In this document: positions 11,600 to 23,539 of the stretch, in pieces
Numbering within the stretch: the first letter of the stretch is position 1
Layout of the letters: the number at the start of each line of letters is the position of its first letter
Source of the DNA: Acanthaster planci
Lineage: Eukaryota; Echinodermata; Asteroidea; Valvatida; Acanthasteridae
Assembly (NCBI RefSeq): GCF_001949145.1
Contig: NW_019091451.1
Location: forward strand, 717,806-781,805
DNA: 64,000 nucleotides
Direction of reading: 5' to 3'
Program-made: the position numbers and the translations under genes
Notes under the pieces: generated by a model
The model's database searches: none
What the model was told of the DNA's origin: nothing
Seen by the model: the letters and a program-made list of their open reading frames with translations, nothing else

Positions 11600-13640
11600 C
11601 TCCCATTTCTTTAAATAGTTTTTTTTAAGAGAAAATACAAAGCCGGTTACCATGGTAACGCAGTCACTGGCCATTTGCAGTGGCTTCTTGCAGTGGCAAT
11701 AACCTTGATAATATCTTTTATACTCAGCCACTATTCTGGAGCAGTCGGTCTGTACAATCCAGCATAGTGTTTTCTGCCATGGAGCTGGCCCTTTAGCGAA
11801 TGTCTAGTGGACATCACTGGGTTCCTCTGAACCAGTAGTTGTACAACATCCCCAAAGATGCGTGCACCCGGAAATCATGCCCAAAGTCACGATACATGTG
11901 CAGCCAACAATGCTGCCACCCCAGGAGTAGGAAAGTTGTAACTAGGAACCTCCCAATATCAAACCAAGGCTTTACTTGACGCGCCATTTGGCTGCTGCAC
12001 AGTGTTCTTTCTTAGAATGTCCCTAGAGGTTTAGGGTTTTTGCTCATTACTCTGTTCAGGTGCCTCATTAAAAGCTATGACTCTCCTGTTCATAGAAAAG
12101 TACAATGATGAGCCGAATGTCCAGAGGTTACTCCTCCATCACTGCAGAATTCAACCTCAAGCAAAACTCTGTGTTTTTCTGCTACATGTACTGGTACATG
12201 TACCAGTATGAATGTGGTATAAACTGCTCAAATGTTGAAAATGGTTACTGACACTTTTTTTTAACTGTTGTTCAGATTTGTGTGCCTAAGGAAACGATTA
12301 TTTGTCGATGAAATTAAAATGTACCGGTACATGGAGGTGGAAAAAGTTGTTCTACACTAACCTAATGGGTTCATTGGAAATAAGATTATCAGCATGAAAA
12401 GTTCACACGTCCAATGAAAATTCGTGTAACAGACTTGGCTGCATCCAGTACATGTAAGTGATATTTAATTTACAAATTTTCAGTTGTATTTGAAATTGCT
12501 TGAAAATGAGCGAACCAGAAAAAAAGGGGACGGGCTTGATAATTGTAATTTCCAAACAAAGGAAAAAAAACCTTTGACTGAGACTTCACCTGGAAAACCA
12601 CACTAATTGAAAATAAACATTTCCCCAGTGTTTCCAGGGCCCCAACCCCACAATGCAGGTAATGAGGCATGAGGGCGGTATTGTCCACCAGAGACTATAG
12701 TATGGGATCAAATACCCCGGGCTTTACCAGCTGGGATGAGCCAGTCATATGTAAATCTCTCACAGAGTATTTGCATATATTCAAAGCAGAATAATGGAAG
12801 CTGTTCCACTGTGCCATTAGCAGGGGTGGTCAGCTTTGTTCCTGCTGTGCAGCACACAATTGTCATGCAAATGTTCATGCCATTTTGTACTGAGACTGGG
12901 AGTTTGTCCTGCTCACCACTGTAGTGAAATTCTTTGAAAGAAAATGTTTCATCAATGATAAGGTTTCCGTAGTTTCCGTACCTTTAACAATAATGACACG
13001 TTTCCCCATCGCCTTCAGTTTTTGTTCAAGATTGGAAAACTTGATATGCTACAACTAAAGAAGTACATCATCGCAGATCTAACGTTAAATTGAGGATCTT
13101 TTGTTAATATAACATTCAATCGCACATGATCTACCATATTTCTGAACGAACAACAAAAATGTAATACAGATTTTAACTAAAAGATAACAGTATTTGTAAT
13201 GTAAATTTCAACTGAAAGATAGCCATTCATGTTCATGTTAATGTTGAGTAACAAGAAAAATACAAGTGAGGTGGCTTGATATTCTTGTCAAATCATAATA
13301 ATTGTGAAGCAATGAAATTTTGTTACTGTAGTTGAGGTTTTGTTTACATGTGTGCTATTTTCCATTTTTCCCCGAACTTATCACCACAAAGCCATGCATT
13401 TTGAAAATTCAGTGTGACAACACAATGCTGTGGTTTTTATGAAGACTTCTAATCATGGGTGCATCATACATGTACATATGATTCACTCCTTCCATCAACT
13501 GTTGATTAAATTTCACTCTTTTCCCCATCAACTGTTCATTAAATTTCCACATTTTTTTCTGAACAATTATCAAATAATTTTGTCGGTCTTTGTACATCCT
13601 GAGCAAGCCTTTGTTCCCTGAGCCAACGGTTGTGTCTAGA
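11600..13640. other. Non-coding, nothing recognised
   Basis: AT-rich sequence with short chance reading frames and a few TACATGTA and ACCGGTAC words. No gene or element was supported. Confidence 0.5.
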
Positions 13641-14150
13641 TTACGGCTCCCTCTGCCTTGATGAGCTCGCTTGCTGGAGAGAGAAGGGGAGAGAGAGAGA
13701 AGGGCTGAAACCTTGCTATTAATTTTGCCCGCCATGTGTAAATATTTAATGTCCCCAGCTGCAGGCTTTTTTTTTCTGTTATTCTTTTTTCCCCCCTTTT
13801 TTCCTTTGCTCGCGATTTATTCCATAATTCCTGAAGTGTTCAGTAATCCTAGACTAAAGCCTGGACTGTAGAGGTTGGAGATACCAGCACCTTTTTGAAA
13901 AGGGCGCGGAAAATTTCTAAACGCCTCATGGGGGAAATCATCTGAGGGTTGGTAGCAGTATGACTGCCCAGTTGGTGCCCAGTTGATATTAAAGAGACAA
14001 AAAATGCATCTCTCAAGCAGCGGGCTCCATTGTTCCTTGTTGATTTTTCCCTGTTTCCTAGATGATGTATGACTCTATGAATGATGGAAGTTGCCAATGT
14101 ACAGGCATACCAGCTTTTCTTCCCGTCGTTAAGTCTCCTAGCCTCCAACG
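13640..14150. promoter_or_regulatory. Candidate cis-regulatory island
   Basis: The segment has no TACATGTA words. It has a GAGA purine tract (about 13675-13703), a forkhead-type word TGTAAATA at 13737-13744, an ATTAAT homeodomain-type word and a CCATTGTTCC Sox-type word near 14027-14036. The composition is like that of conserved non-coding elements. The overlapping 99-codon - strand frame shows no domain. This is motif-based inference only. Confidence 0.2.
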
Positions 14151-14570
14151 TGCTGATGAAAAAAAGAAAGAGAAACTGGACGCTTTCAGAAAGTGGGGGT
14201 TTGGACAGTTGTTGATAAACGTTAATTAGTTTGAGTTTTTACTTGGTGTGAGAAATCACTTCCGTTTGATTTCAGGCATTTTATTTCTTGCAGTAAGGAT
14301 CCTGATGCTGGTCAAAAGAACGAGAAGTTACACATTGACCATATGGGGGAGAAATGATAGCTTTGTTGTTGAGTGGAAGAAACATCAGTTGTGCTGTCGA
14401 CTGACAGAAAAGTCTAGAGCCAAAAGGAAAAAGGCTAGGACAGTTGTAGATGGAAGTACACATACTTGTAGATGTACTCAGGTGCTGCACATGTAATGTA
14501 AGATACCTGAACCAGGGGCACCTTTTTGGTGGTTATGAACCTCAAATTGGTTCAATTGTTTCTCCATATG

Positions 14571-14629
14571 TTAACCCTAACCTTCCTCAATCCTTCACCT
14601 GTTGGAATATTGAGGAGGGTTAGGGTTAA
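14571..14629. mobile_element. Tiny TTAA-bounded palindromic MITE
   Basis: A 59-bp hairpin starting TTAACCCTAACC and ending GGTTAGGGTTAA. The outer 21 bases of the two arms are inverted copies with one mismatch (CCTTCCTCAAT against ATTGAGGAGGG). Being bounded by TTAA followed by CC fits piggyBac-type insertion, which duplicates TTAA. A related end lies at 21555-21587. It contains CCCTAA/TTAGGG words by virtue of its ends, not as a telomeric array. Confidence 0.55.
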
Positions 14630-14884
14630 TCAGTGTTGGGGTTACTTGTACATCATCACACATGGTTCTTGCGTAATTAAAACTGGTGAAGTTGTTTACT
14701 GAAGGAAACAACTATTGAAGGTGGTTGTTGGTCATGCTTTGCCAAAATGCACCCCACCAGCCTTCTACCTGGGGGAGAGATCAAAAAAAGGATGGGGAGA
14801 TTTTTGACTTGAAGGTGGATATTCAACAGAAATGTCTTTCAACTTTGGTCCTACTCTTAGGGGGCAGGGGCAAGGAGGGCACTC

Positions 14885-15300
14885 TTGTTTTTGTTTATTT
14901 TGGTTTGGTTTTTTGGGGTTGGGTTGGAGTTTTGCTTGGGGTTGGATTGGGTTGCATTGGGTTGGGTTTCGGGGGTTGGGTTGGGTTCAGGTTGGGTTGG
15001 TTGACTTGGGTTGGATTGGGTAAGGTTAGGTTGGGTTGCATTTTTTGGGTTTGGTTGAGTTGGTTGACTTGGGTGGGGTTGGGTTTGGTTGGGTTTTTGG
15101 GTGGGTTGGGTTGGATTGGGTTTTTTGGGTGGGTTGGGGTTGGGTTTTTTGGGTAGGTTGGGTTGGGTTTGTTGGGTTGGGTTGTTTGGGGGTGGGTTGG
15201 GTTGGTTGGGGTTGCGGTTGGGTTGGGTTTTTTGGGATTTGGTTGGGTTGGGGTGTGGTTTAGGGGTTTGGTTTTGGTTTTGTATTCGGTTTTGGTTTTT
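14885..15300 (+). repeat. GGGTT-rich degenerate minisatellite, G-quadruplex prone
   Basis: About 400 bp made almost entirely of G and T on the + strand, built from GGGTT, GGTTGGGTT and GGGTTTTTTGGG units with very few A or C. Four closely spaced G3 runs recur many times, so G-quadruplex formation is likely on this strand. Reading frames through it (Gly/Trp/Val/Phe-rich, 63-143 codons) are translations of the repeat, not proteins. Confidence 0.85.
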
Positions 15301-18045
15301 TATTTTCTCTCAAACCGTGTAAGGGGGTGATACTTTGGGATGCAGACAGCCTACTGTACTTCTCATTCCCACGATTCCTTTACACGTGTACCAGTACCTG
15401 CTGAGTGCAGACCATGGTAGTGACTGAGAGCAGTGATACTCTAAACAGTACAGGTCCATGTTGTGGTCCATGTTATCCCTGGTGTTACTCTTACTGATTT
15501 TTTTTTCTCTGTTTCTGGGTTTAATCCCAGTGAGTTCAGTGTGCATCTCTTTAAGCCATATTTAATTAAGTTAGAGCTGGGTGACGCTGATAAGGGAGGT
15601 ACATGCACCTGTTAATGTTTTGTGTACACTTTTAATAGTATAGACTGAACAGGGGACAGATTGGTGCTTTATCGGATAAAAGTTTGATTCCAAAGTTTAT
15701 TCAAATTTGAATACTGATTTGACCTCAAGTGTATTCAAATTTTGAGGTCACATTAATTCGCTAGGAGGTGGTTGTGTGAAACTTCATTTGTGTACGATGT
15801 ACTGTTGTTGTGAACAACGTGAAACAACTGCATGCCTGGGGGAAAAGCCTCATCACAAATTGTTGGATTGAATAGTCCTAGTAGGCTTTCCATAGATTGT
15901 TGGCTCTTTCCCTGCCTCCCCCCCCCCCGGTGGAACCATTTCAGATTTGACCAAGGTAAGATGTTCTCCAAAAAACCAGTAGATTGAGATTTCAAGAAAA
16001 AAGAAAAATCTTGCGCATGTTTGAAAATTGACTGGTCAAAGTGTTGCATGGGCGCATACCAAACTTCCATTGTGCATAGTTGCATCTATTACTTCCCTTA
16101 GTTCGGCCAGTCGAGGACACCTGTTAAACTTGACCTCACTTATGCATTCTGGATAGAGTCTTCACTCTTGGCTTGACTGTTTATGCAACTGCTCATAAAG
16201 CGCAGTTTTAGTATACATGTAAGTCAAGAAATGGCTTATCTGTCTGCACAATTTGTCAACGAGCACAGACAATACTTTTCCTTGTTTCGCAAAGTTCTAA
16301 TGAAATTAAGATGCCTTAAACGTGTCTTGAATGGAGTTGTTGGAAAATTGTGGTACAGAGTTATATAGAGATTGCAGGTGTAATTTCTGCTGCTTTTGAT
16401 TTTCTCTGCACAGCCAAGAAATGGATTTTTATCCGGGTTTTACTTTTATCATCAAAATTAATAATATATTATTAATAATAAATAATGAAATATAATTATT
16501 ATTATATACGTATAATTGCATGAAACACTTACGTAGAGTGTATCCTGGTAAGATTATTTTTTTTCTGGGGGGGGGGATAGGTTGGCTGTGAGAAGGGTTC
16601 TGCTAGGATCAAAGTCCCAGGCCTTAAAATTTTTAAGCCATGCTGATTTCACTCTGTTTGAAAGTCTGTTATTCCCATAACAAGAAGGAAGTGCATTGTT
16701 TGTGTTTTGCATTTTGTTCATTGTAAACATACTGCATATGCGTATTGGTACATTTCTCTCATATGCGATGGACAGTGGGCCCGTGTAATTTTTTGTAATT
16801 TAAAAAAATGTTGTTGTGTATGGACGGTAAATGACCGTCTGTGTAAATCAATGTCAGCATTTAACCAATACCATCTTTCTGGTTTTACTAGTGCATGTAC
16901 AATGTACATCTATATGTACATCCTCTCAGCATTACATGTCTGTTTCTACGTCCATGATGAGACTGACTTCAACAAAGCTGCATCCTGTTTGTTGGTCAAG
17001 ATGTTTCACAGATGTGTGTGCACTCAGTATGCAGCTGTGTCAATTTCTCTCTGTGTTTTGTTGTTGGTCTACCCACTTTAATATCCTGGCCTTGTTGATT
17101 TCCTCCTGCCACACATCTCAACCACCCCCACAGTTGAATGGGCCAGCCCATTGCTTTCTTTAAAGAGATTATCCCCTCTGAACTGCCCAGTGTGGGAAGC
17201 CAGGGAACAGGGGCCCCCCATCCCCATTATTATGCACTGTGTTTGCGTGCCAGTATGTACATGTACATGTACTGTACTGTGCACGTATGGCCAGCAGTGC
17301 TGCAGTCTGGCACCATGTTGAGTTAGTGGCTCCTCATACCTTAGCACTGTACTTGTATGTACATTGTATTTTGAATAAGCACTATGTATATGCAGATATG
17401 GCCCAAATACATTGTGTGGTGACCTCCAGTGCTTTCGTAGTGTTGTGAGCTGGCTACAGCGAAATGGTAGGGTCTGCCACAAGTTGTTCAGCCCTTCGTG
17501 GCCTCTTTGGTAAAGCTCTCATTCTGTTTCACCACGGAGCCAATCCACCCAGGTCAGCCAGTCACCGTTTACTACTCAACTGAGCAGTGCATGATCTCTG
17601 CTTTGTTGCTGCCTACACTGGGGGAGATGAATAACAAACTGTACAGTCAGCTCTGAGGAATCTCAGTTTCTAGTGGAGAGAGACAGTGAGTCGCCTATGC
17701 ATGTGGCAAACAGGACTCTGGGTGTTGTGTTTAAGCATTTGCCATGTAGTACACTTTGGACCACTATCTGGATGTGGTGTGGATTCAGTATATGCATACC
17801 CTGTGAATGTGATGCCTCCGCATGTATACCGACATCCAAGTTGTCCATGTTGGACCCTCCAGCAGATTTGGAAACTCCCTTCTCTGGTGAACAACTTAGT
17901 TTGATTTGGTGGAACATGTGGGATGTTTCATGCTAGACCCCTATGTGTTTTTGTGCACATGATATGGGAACCTACCGGTAAATTTGCGTGGCTTGTGAAA
18001 ATTTGGACGTTGAGAAACCTCCCTGGGAGTTGGCTCTGAACACAG
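15301..18045. other. Non-coding; AT-palindromic patch at about 16456-16510
   Basis: No gene was recognised. The patch 16456-16510 is nearly pure A/T, with overlapping AATAATATATTATT and TTATTATTATAT words that could extrude as a cruciform. The remainder has chance frames and TACATGTA words. Confidence 0.45.
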
Positions 18046-18128
18046 TCGCGAGGTACAGTACGTCTCTGTACCCTATGAGACAGCGGCAGCGATTGAGCGC
18101 ATCAAGAGGGCCCACGCCACGCACGCAG
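18046..18128 (+). CDS. Candidate upstream exon of the RNF38-like gene
   Basis: A short GC-rich island lies between a possible acceptor (CTGAACACAG, ending 18045) and a good donor (CAG then GTAAGG at 18129). In the frame that ends in phase 0 it contains an ATG at 18075 and reads MRQRQRLSASRGPTPRTQ up to the donor. Phase 0 is the phase needed to join the first recognised RNF38-like exon at 34387, and the peptide is Arg/Ser-rich like the N-terminal region of that family. Another frame is also open here (…ETAAAIERIKRAHATHA), so the reading frame is not settled. There is no direct homology to the vertebrate N-terminus. Alternatives are an exon of an unrelated gene, or a chance island. Confidence 0.3.
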
Positions 18129-19047
18129 GTAAGGTGCCAGCTCGCTGCACACTACTGCTTGACATGGCAGTTGTACACTGGACATGTACATGTAAATCTC
18201 CATCATGACCAACCATTGATATTCACTTACATGTACACTTGTAACTTATTTGGGATTGAAAAGTATGCCGTCATGTTGGAACATTTATAATGAATGGGAA
18301 CAGGTGTTTGTCTCTGGAACATTAGGTTACAAGTTAACATATGGCATTTGTGTGACATACTCGCGTAGTTTTACAGTCGGTGCATACATGTACAGTACTC
18401 TCGTATTAGCTACAGATACACAGGTCATCACAGAGAATTGGGCCTTTAAAATGCAATTTACATTTTTATATTTGATGAATGGCCAGTGTGTGACCAAGTG
18501 TGATTGGTCAGTATTTCTGCATACAAGTACATGGTCAATTGCTCTGTACCATCTGTTGATCATGTACCGGTAGGAAGTCTCAGATGTTACTTCTTTTTAA
18601 TTGGCCAGGAATTAGAAAATGGGGATTGGCTAACAGTGGAAATATTGACAGATTGTGCCACAAGATTGACCAGTAGCACAGGAGTTAGCAGTAGTTCGGA
18701 TTGCCTGATCACTCTCATCGATGTATATGTATCATACATGTACCGGCTTCTCTTCATCAGAACACTGACTCAACTGAAACACTCTCTGTAATGTGTGTTG
18801 AATTACCAAAATTGGAGTAACAATAGAGGGATTGCACTTCACATTTGCAATGCTTCCATGCTTTGTCAACGGATCCATTACCGAGTACCAGCTGTAAAGA
18901 GTCTATACATGTACCGTAGGTAATGAAATGAATATTTAGTACTAATAGAAATGGTGCATGTGTTCACTTTGAAATGGTACATGTACATGTATGTTCATAC
19001 AGGCACATACATGTACATTTACATGTATACATGTACATGTACATGTG
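18129..19047. other. Non-coding, nothing recognised
   Basis: AT-rich DNA with many TACATGTA words, ending in a dense run of them at about 18978-19045, immediately left of a hAT-like insertion. Confidence 0.5.
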
Positions 19048-19055
19048 GATAGATG

Positions 19056-19868
19056 CAAAGTTGTAGTACTCGTACTCGGTACTCGAGTACTGCTCGACTA
19101 CCGTTTTCATAATACTCGTACTTGTACTTGGACGTCAAAGTACTTGTACTCGAACTACAGTTCTTGTACTCGGGCTACAAAACACTCGACATCCAAAAAT
19201 TGTACTGGATCATCAAAGTACTCGTACGTGATAAAAAAATCCTTTAAGTTAACTTACCACGGCTGTTAAAATATGGTACAAAAATATCGAACCTAATGAC
19301 CCGATATTTGATACAGTTCTGACAAAGAGAAGGCCGAATGTGGGACCATTAACTTATATGACCCATTCGCCGTCTGTGCGCGTACTTAACCAATCACGTA
19401 CGCAAATTATATTGTGGTATTCCAGAATGGTCCCGCGATTTACTTGGGCATTGGTAGTCTGGTTCCTGGACCTGAAAATTCTAACGATGAACCCAGCATA
19501 CAGAAAATCACAGGCATGTGAATAATTGAGCCTGGAGAACAGACTTCGCCGCGCTGTGCACGTTGTGTCAACTGCTGCAATGCACGTGTAGTGACCGTGA
19601 CATTGCTAGCCAGATCACTTGTTCTTGTAGCCATGTCATCTGCATTAGGTGTTTCTTTTACACAGTGGCAGGTCTTAGAGTCTCTAAATTAAGATAAAAC
19701 TACTTTTGAATTAGAAGTACTTGTACTCGTACTTGGAAGTGCAAGTACTTGTACTCGGAAACCAGTACTTGTACTCGGCTGGCAAAGTACTCGACCTGTC
19801 TTTGTATTCGGCAGTCAAATTACTCGGCAGTACTTGGTACTCGGAAAAAGTACTCGACTACAACACTG
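19056..19868. mobile_element. hAT-like non-autonomous element with perfect 8-bp duplication
   Basis: The right end, as reverse complement, reads CAGTGTTGTAGTCGAGTAC. The left end reads CAAAGTTGTAGTACTCG, a degenerate inverted copy. The element is flanked by identical 8-base copies of GATAGATG at 19048-19055 and 19869-19876, the hallmark duplication length of hAT transposons. Both subterminal regions (19056-19225 and 19705-19865) are built from iterated AGTACTTGTACTCG-like words. The central part (about 19270-19690) is unrelated unique-looking sequence without an intact transposase frame. Related ends occur at 21602, 22976, 40541, 43564 and 58645. Confidence 0.8.
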
Positions 19869-19876
19869 GATAGATG

Positions 19877-21521
19877 TTGTTTAGGGCACATACATGTACA
19901 TTCTACACAGACTGGGAACTTGCTTTCAAAATAAGGTTTTCTTATGACATGTTGGAAACAAAGGTGAAGAGGATCTACGTGTGATGTAATAGTAATTAGG
20001 CATTTTGAGACTGCTTTCTCAATGTCAAACTAAGCAGCAAAACAAGTGGAATTTGGTATGTGCCTAAGTTCACGTGGACAGAGAACCAGTTGAATGGTCA
20101 TGCTATTTAGCATCGACAAAGTGTGTAAGTAACGTCATCAAAGCGAATTTGAACACCGAATTTGCTTCCAGAGTCTCACTGGAAAACAAAAGTTTTTCGT
20201 GATGTATGGGGACCACCATCTTTCTTTCCTCTGCCTTCTGCACAAACAGGCTGGACTTTTCACTCAAATTTCAACGCTCAAATATCATTTCAGATAGATA
20301 TGACACATTGAATTTGATATGTACCGTAGGAGCCTACCGTAATTAACATTGTAAACAAAAATTTTTGCATAACTATGCTTGAATAACTTGTTGATGCTTT
20401 GTTGACGCTCGTTGACACTAAATAGCATGACCCATTTGAACTAGTCAGGCGTGTCACATGGTTTGCTGTTGAGGTAAAAAAACAAAAACAAACTGCCGTT
20501 TTGCTCACCACTGGTATTACCAAGCCCAGGAGAAAGGTGTACAATACTACATTGCTCATATGAGGAAAAGATGAGTTACATGTACCAGTCAGAGTTTCTC
20601 TCAACCGACTTGCACAGGAAATGAATGGGCCTCAGCGAAATGCCAAATGTAGGTTTCTTACCATCCGATAGAGGGCTCCAGGGAATGTCAAATCTTTCAT
20701 GCAGAAATGTGCACCAAGCAGATACACCTCTTAGACTAGATGTTTGCAGAAACAGCACGCACAGCATGTGTGTGTAGGCACAGTCGTCCACAGTGTACAT
20801 TTGTATGTCATTAGCACCAAGAAATCAATGACTCTCTCAGTTTAGCCTTTCTATGCTAGCTTTCATGTATTTTGAATAATCCTTCAAAAGTCCACTCACT
20901 TGTGCATGGTGCTCAAGTAGAAATAACAGACGAGGATTATAGCTCCTCCGTAACGTCTACTTTTACTGTGTAAAGTTTGTTTCAGTCTTTTTTCCCTACA
21001 TTGATCAATTGAATGGATATCCATTAACTTTGTCCATTTTTGCCGGAGATTAACCTGAATCATCTAAAATGCTCAGCCCTGTAGGAAACCTACCGTATGA
21101 CATACATGTACCTGATGTGCTTTTCAAATTCAAGGTGCTTCAAGCCCTAAGTAAGGTTGCTGGTGGCTGGGTTCTGCCTTGCTCGATCCCACAAACTCCT
21201 TCTTTACACTTGAATGAGTGCAGATTAACCCAAACCGCCTAAGGCCCTTTTGGCTTGGATACACTCTCAATCTGCCTCTTGAAAAAAAAAATGGATACTG
21301 CCTCAATCCTTCAAAGTCCTGCGGCAGTTCCTCTCATTATGTTGAGGCATTGTGAGTTGTATCCTGGAGCAGTATGGAGGATTTGGGTACATGTATAATT
21401 CGGGCATGAATTTTATGCATTGCTGAACATACTGGGGTAAATGTGCACAACATAAGGTCTGACCCACAACCTTGAGACTGTGCATCCTTCACAATCAGCA
21501 ATGTAATTTTGCCATATAGCC
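19877..21521. other. Non-coding, nothing recognised
   Basis: AT-rich sequence with chance frames. A CCTCAATCCTTCAAAG word at about 21301 is shared with the small TTAA-bounded hairpin family. No gene was recognised. Confidence 0.45.
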
Positions 21522-21587
21522 TCAATCCTCCAAACTCCTCCAAAACAGCCTTTAGGATTTTGAAGGATTGAGGATGGTTAGGGTTAA
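21522..21587. mobile_element. Relic of the small TTAA-bounded hairpin family
   Basis: The right end reads AAGGATTGAGGATGGTTAGGGTTAA in two overlapping pieces (21563-21587); it matches the reverse complement of the left end of the 14571 element. An opposing arm, CCTCAATCCTCCAAA, begins at about 21523. The left TTAACCCTAACC terminus is missing, so this copy is truncated or was rearranged. Confidence 0.4.
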
Positions 21588-21601
21588 GACAGTGAGTGCA
21601 C

Positions 21602-21784
21602 CAGGGCTGGAGTCAGTTGATCACAAGTTTGCAAAAGTCTCTGCAAGTCCATCACAAGTTATCCAGTTTAGAGCAAAGTCACAAGCTATTCAAGCAAAAA
21701 ATGACAAAACAAAAGCATCCCTTGAGCATCGTTCGTCCTGTTGCTTGTGCTCTAATCTGGTGAATGGACGTGCCTACTGCCCTG
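21602..21784. mobile_element. Degenerate hAT-like element
   Basis: Starts CAGGGCTGGAGTCAG and ends, as reverse complement, CAGGGCAGTAGGCACG, both variants of the CAGTGTTGTA-TCGAGTC ends of the family. The interior carries the family's CACAAGT and GCAAGTCC words and a segment (…TGACAAAACAAAAGCAT…) shared with the copies at about 23090 and 43750. No target duplication is visible. Confidence 0.4.
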
Positions 21785-22975
21785 GAATGTTCACTCCGGG
21801 GATGCGATGCACTTGCCGAGCTGCGTGTGTTTTGTGTTTTTTTGCTTCTGTGCTAGAGCGCAGACCAAAAGTTGGACTTGAATCAAGACTATCCCCTCCC
21901 TGTGAAGAAGACAGGTGGGCAAGCTCGTGCTCTGAGGAAAAAAAAATTCACAGGCTGGATTCCAAAGGAGCAAAAGGCCAATCATGTCCCTGTGGAGATT
22001 AAGCAACTATCCACCCAATGGCTCCTCGGAGACACCTGCAAAACTGGCAGGAGGAAAAAAAGGAAAAAAAAAAAGAGAAAAAAAAAAGAAAAATTGGAAA
22101 CTGGCTAGCATCAGATCCAGACTGGCATACATTACATGGTCACTGGTCAAGTCTAGTTGACATCCTGCCAGCCTGGAAACAGGTTGAAATTTTCCATTCC
22201 AAAAAATTTGCTGCAGATGGGAAAACGTGTCCGAGGGATGTAGAAAATTGTGGAACCGGTGAAGTGTTGTTGCAGATTGTGTCAAGAATTGGCTGGATTT
22301 CACCAATAAGCATCCCACTCAACAGGCTTGTTGTCAAGGGGCACCCTGGCAAGAGCTGGCCCTTGTCAGCAAAAAACATGAGTATTCAAATCATTGTTCT
22401 TGTGATCTGTCCCCCCTTCCCTCGCTGGAACTGTGTCCCCCCCCCACATAATGTCCACAGCTAGTGGCAGGGCTGCAGCTCAACAAAGATCACACAGCAC
22501 TTATTTCCATTTTCTTCAAATACCACGCTTCAGCGATATCATTTGCTAATGTACAATGTATGCATATATTTTCCCCCCAACACAGAGCCAGCTTGACATG
22601 CTTTGGCATCTAAGCCCGCTGCTGTGGGCATGCAAAAACACTTGCTGGACTTTTGACCTGCCCATGGGTACATGGCAGGCGTACAAGAGGTTATCCCAGA
22701 GTGTTTACCTTGGGGTTGAGGGAATTGTTGATGGGCTGCTTTCAAAAGTTGCAGTGGGGTTGTTAGTATTTCAATTATTTCTATTTTTGTAAGCAGCCCT
22801 TTTTTTAGTTGAGCATGGCTGAAGCAGATGTCCATTTGGTTTATTGTGCATGTTCCTGTAAAACTTTGAGAAGGTTTAGGTCAGAATTGCTAGTTTTTTT
22901 TCAGCACAACATACATGTAGGCCTACATGAGTTAGTTAAACTTAGTGTGGCTAGGAGTAGGAAGTTATCAAGTGG

Positions 22976-23215
22976 CAGTGTTGTATTTGAGTCAATCTCA
23001 AGTCCCTGCAAGTCCCTGTTTTAAAGTCCATCACAAGTCCAGTCACAAATCATTCAGTCTCAAGCAATTCAAAGGCTGTTCAAATGAGCTGTGACAAAAG
23101 TATTCCTTTGTCATTGTTCACCCTGTTACCTATGACTAGTCTTGTGGAGGGACTTGTGACTGGACTTGTGAAGGGACTCATGAAAGGACTTGTGATGGAC
23201 TCGAATACAACCCTG
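22976..23215. mobile_element. hAT-like non-autonomous element, 240 bp
   Basis: The left end CAGTGTTGTATTTGAGTC and the reverse-complemented right end CAGGGTTGTATTCGAGTC match at 16 of 18 positions. Flanks are TCAAGTGG (22968-22975) and TCAAATGG (23216-23223), seven of eight bases identical, consistent with an aged 8-bp hAT target duplication. The interior consists of repeated CAAGTCC words on the left and GGACTTGTG words on the right, so each half is iterated and the halves are mutually inverted. Confidence 0.7.
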
Positions 23216-23539
23216 TCAAATGGTACTCGTATTTTTTCAAAATTTGTTCGGTTGTGAAGGTTTTTGCCGAGGATTAATTCTCTGTGCACAACACTGAGGG
23301 TTGTACTTCCAACATTGGATCATATCAAAAGTTCAGGCTGTTCTGTCAGTATTTCACTTTTTCTGAAACAAGTACTAATCTCAAATGTGCCCGTAAAGCT
23401 GATCCGATAATTGATTAAGTGCATTGAAAAGTACGTGTACATACATGTAGGCCTATATTGTGTCTGAATGCACAGGTTTGTAAGATGTGGTATGGTGCAC
23501 CAAATACGTTGATTGTTATGGCCCTTTCCATTTCAAGCC

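Noticed and set aside
11930-12000. Second tRNA-like or SINE-like segment
   Set aside because: No convincing B box; the GGTTCCTAGTTAC word deviates at required positions.
14725-15322. Gly/Trp/Val/Phe-rich reading frames
   Set aside because: Direct translation of the GGGTT repeat in all three frames.
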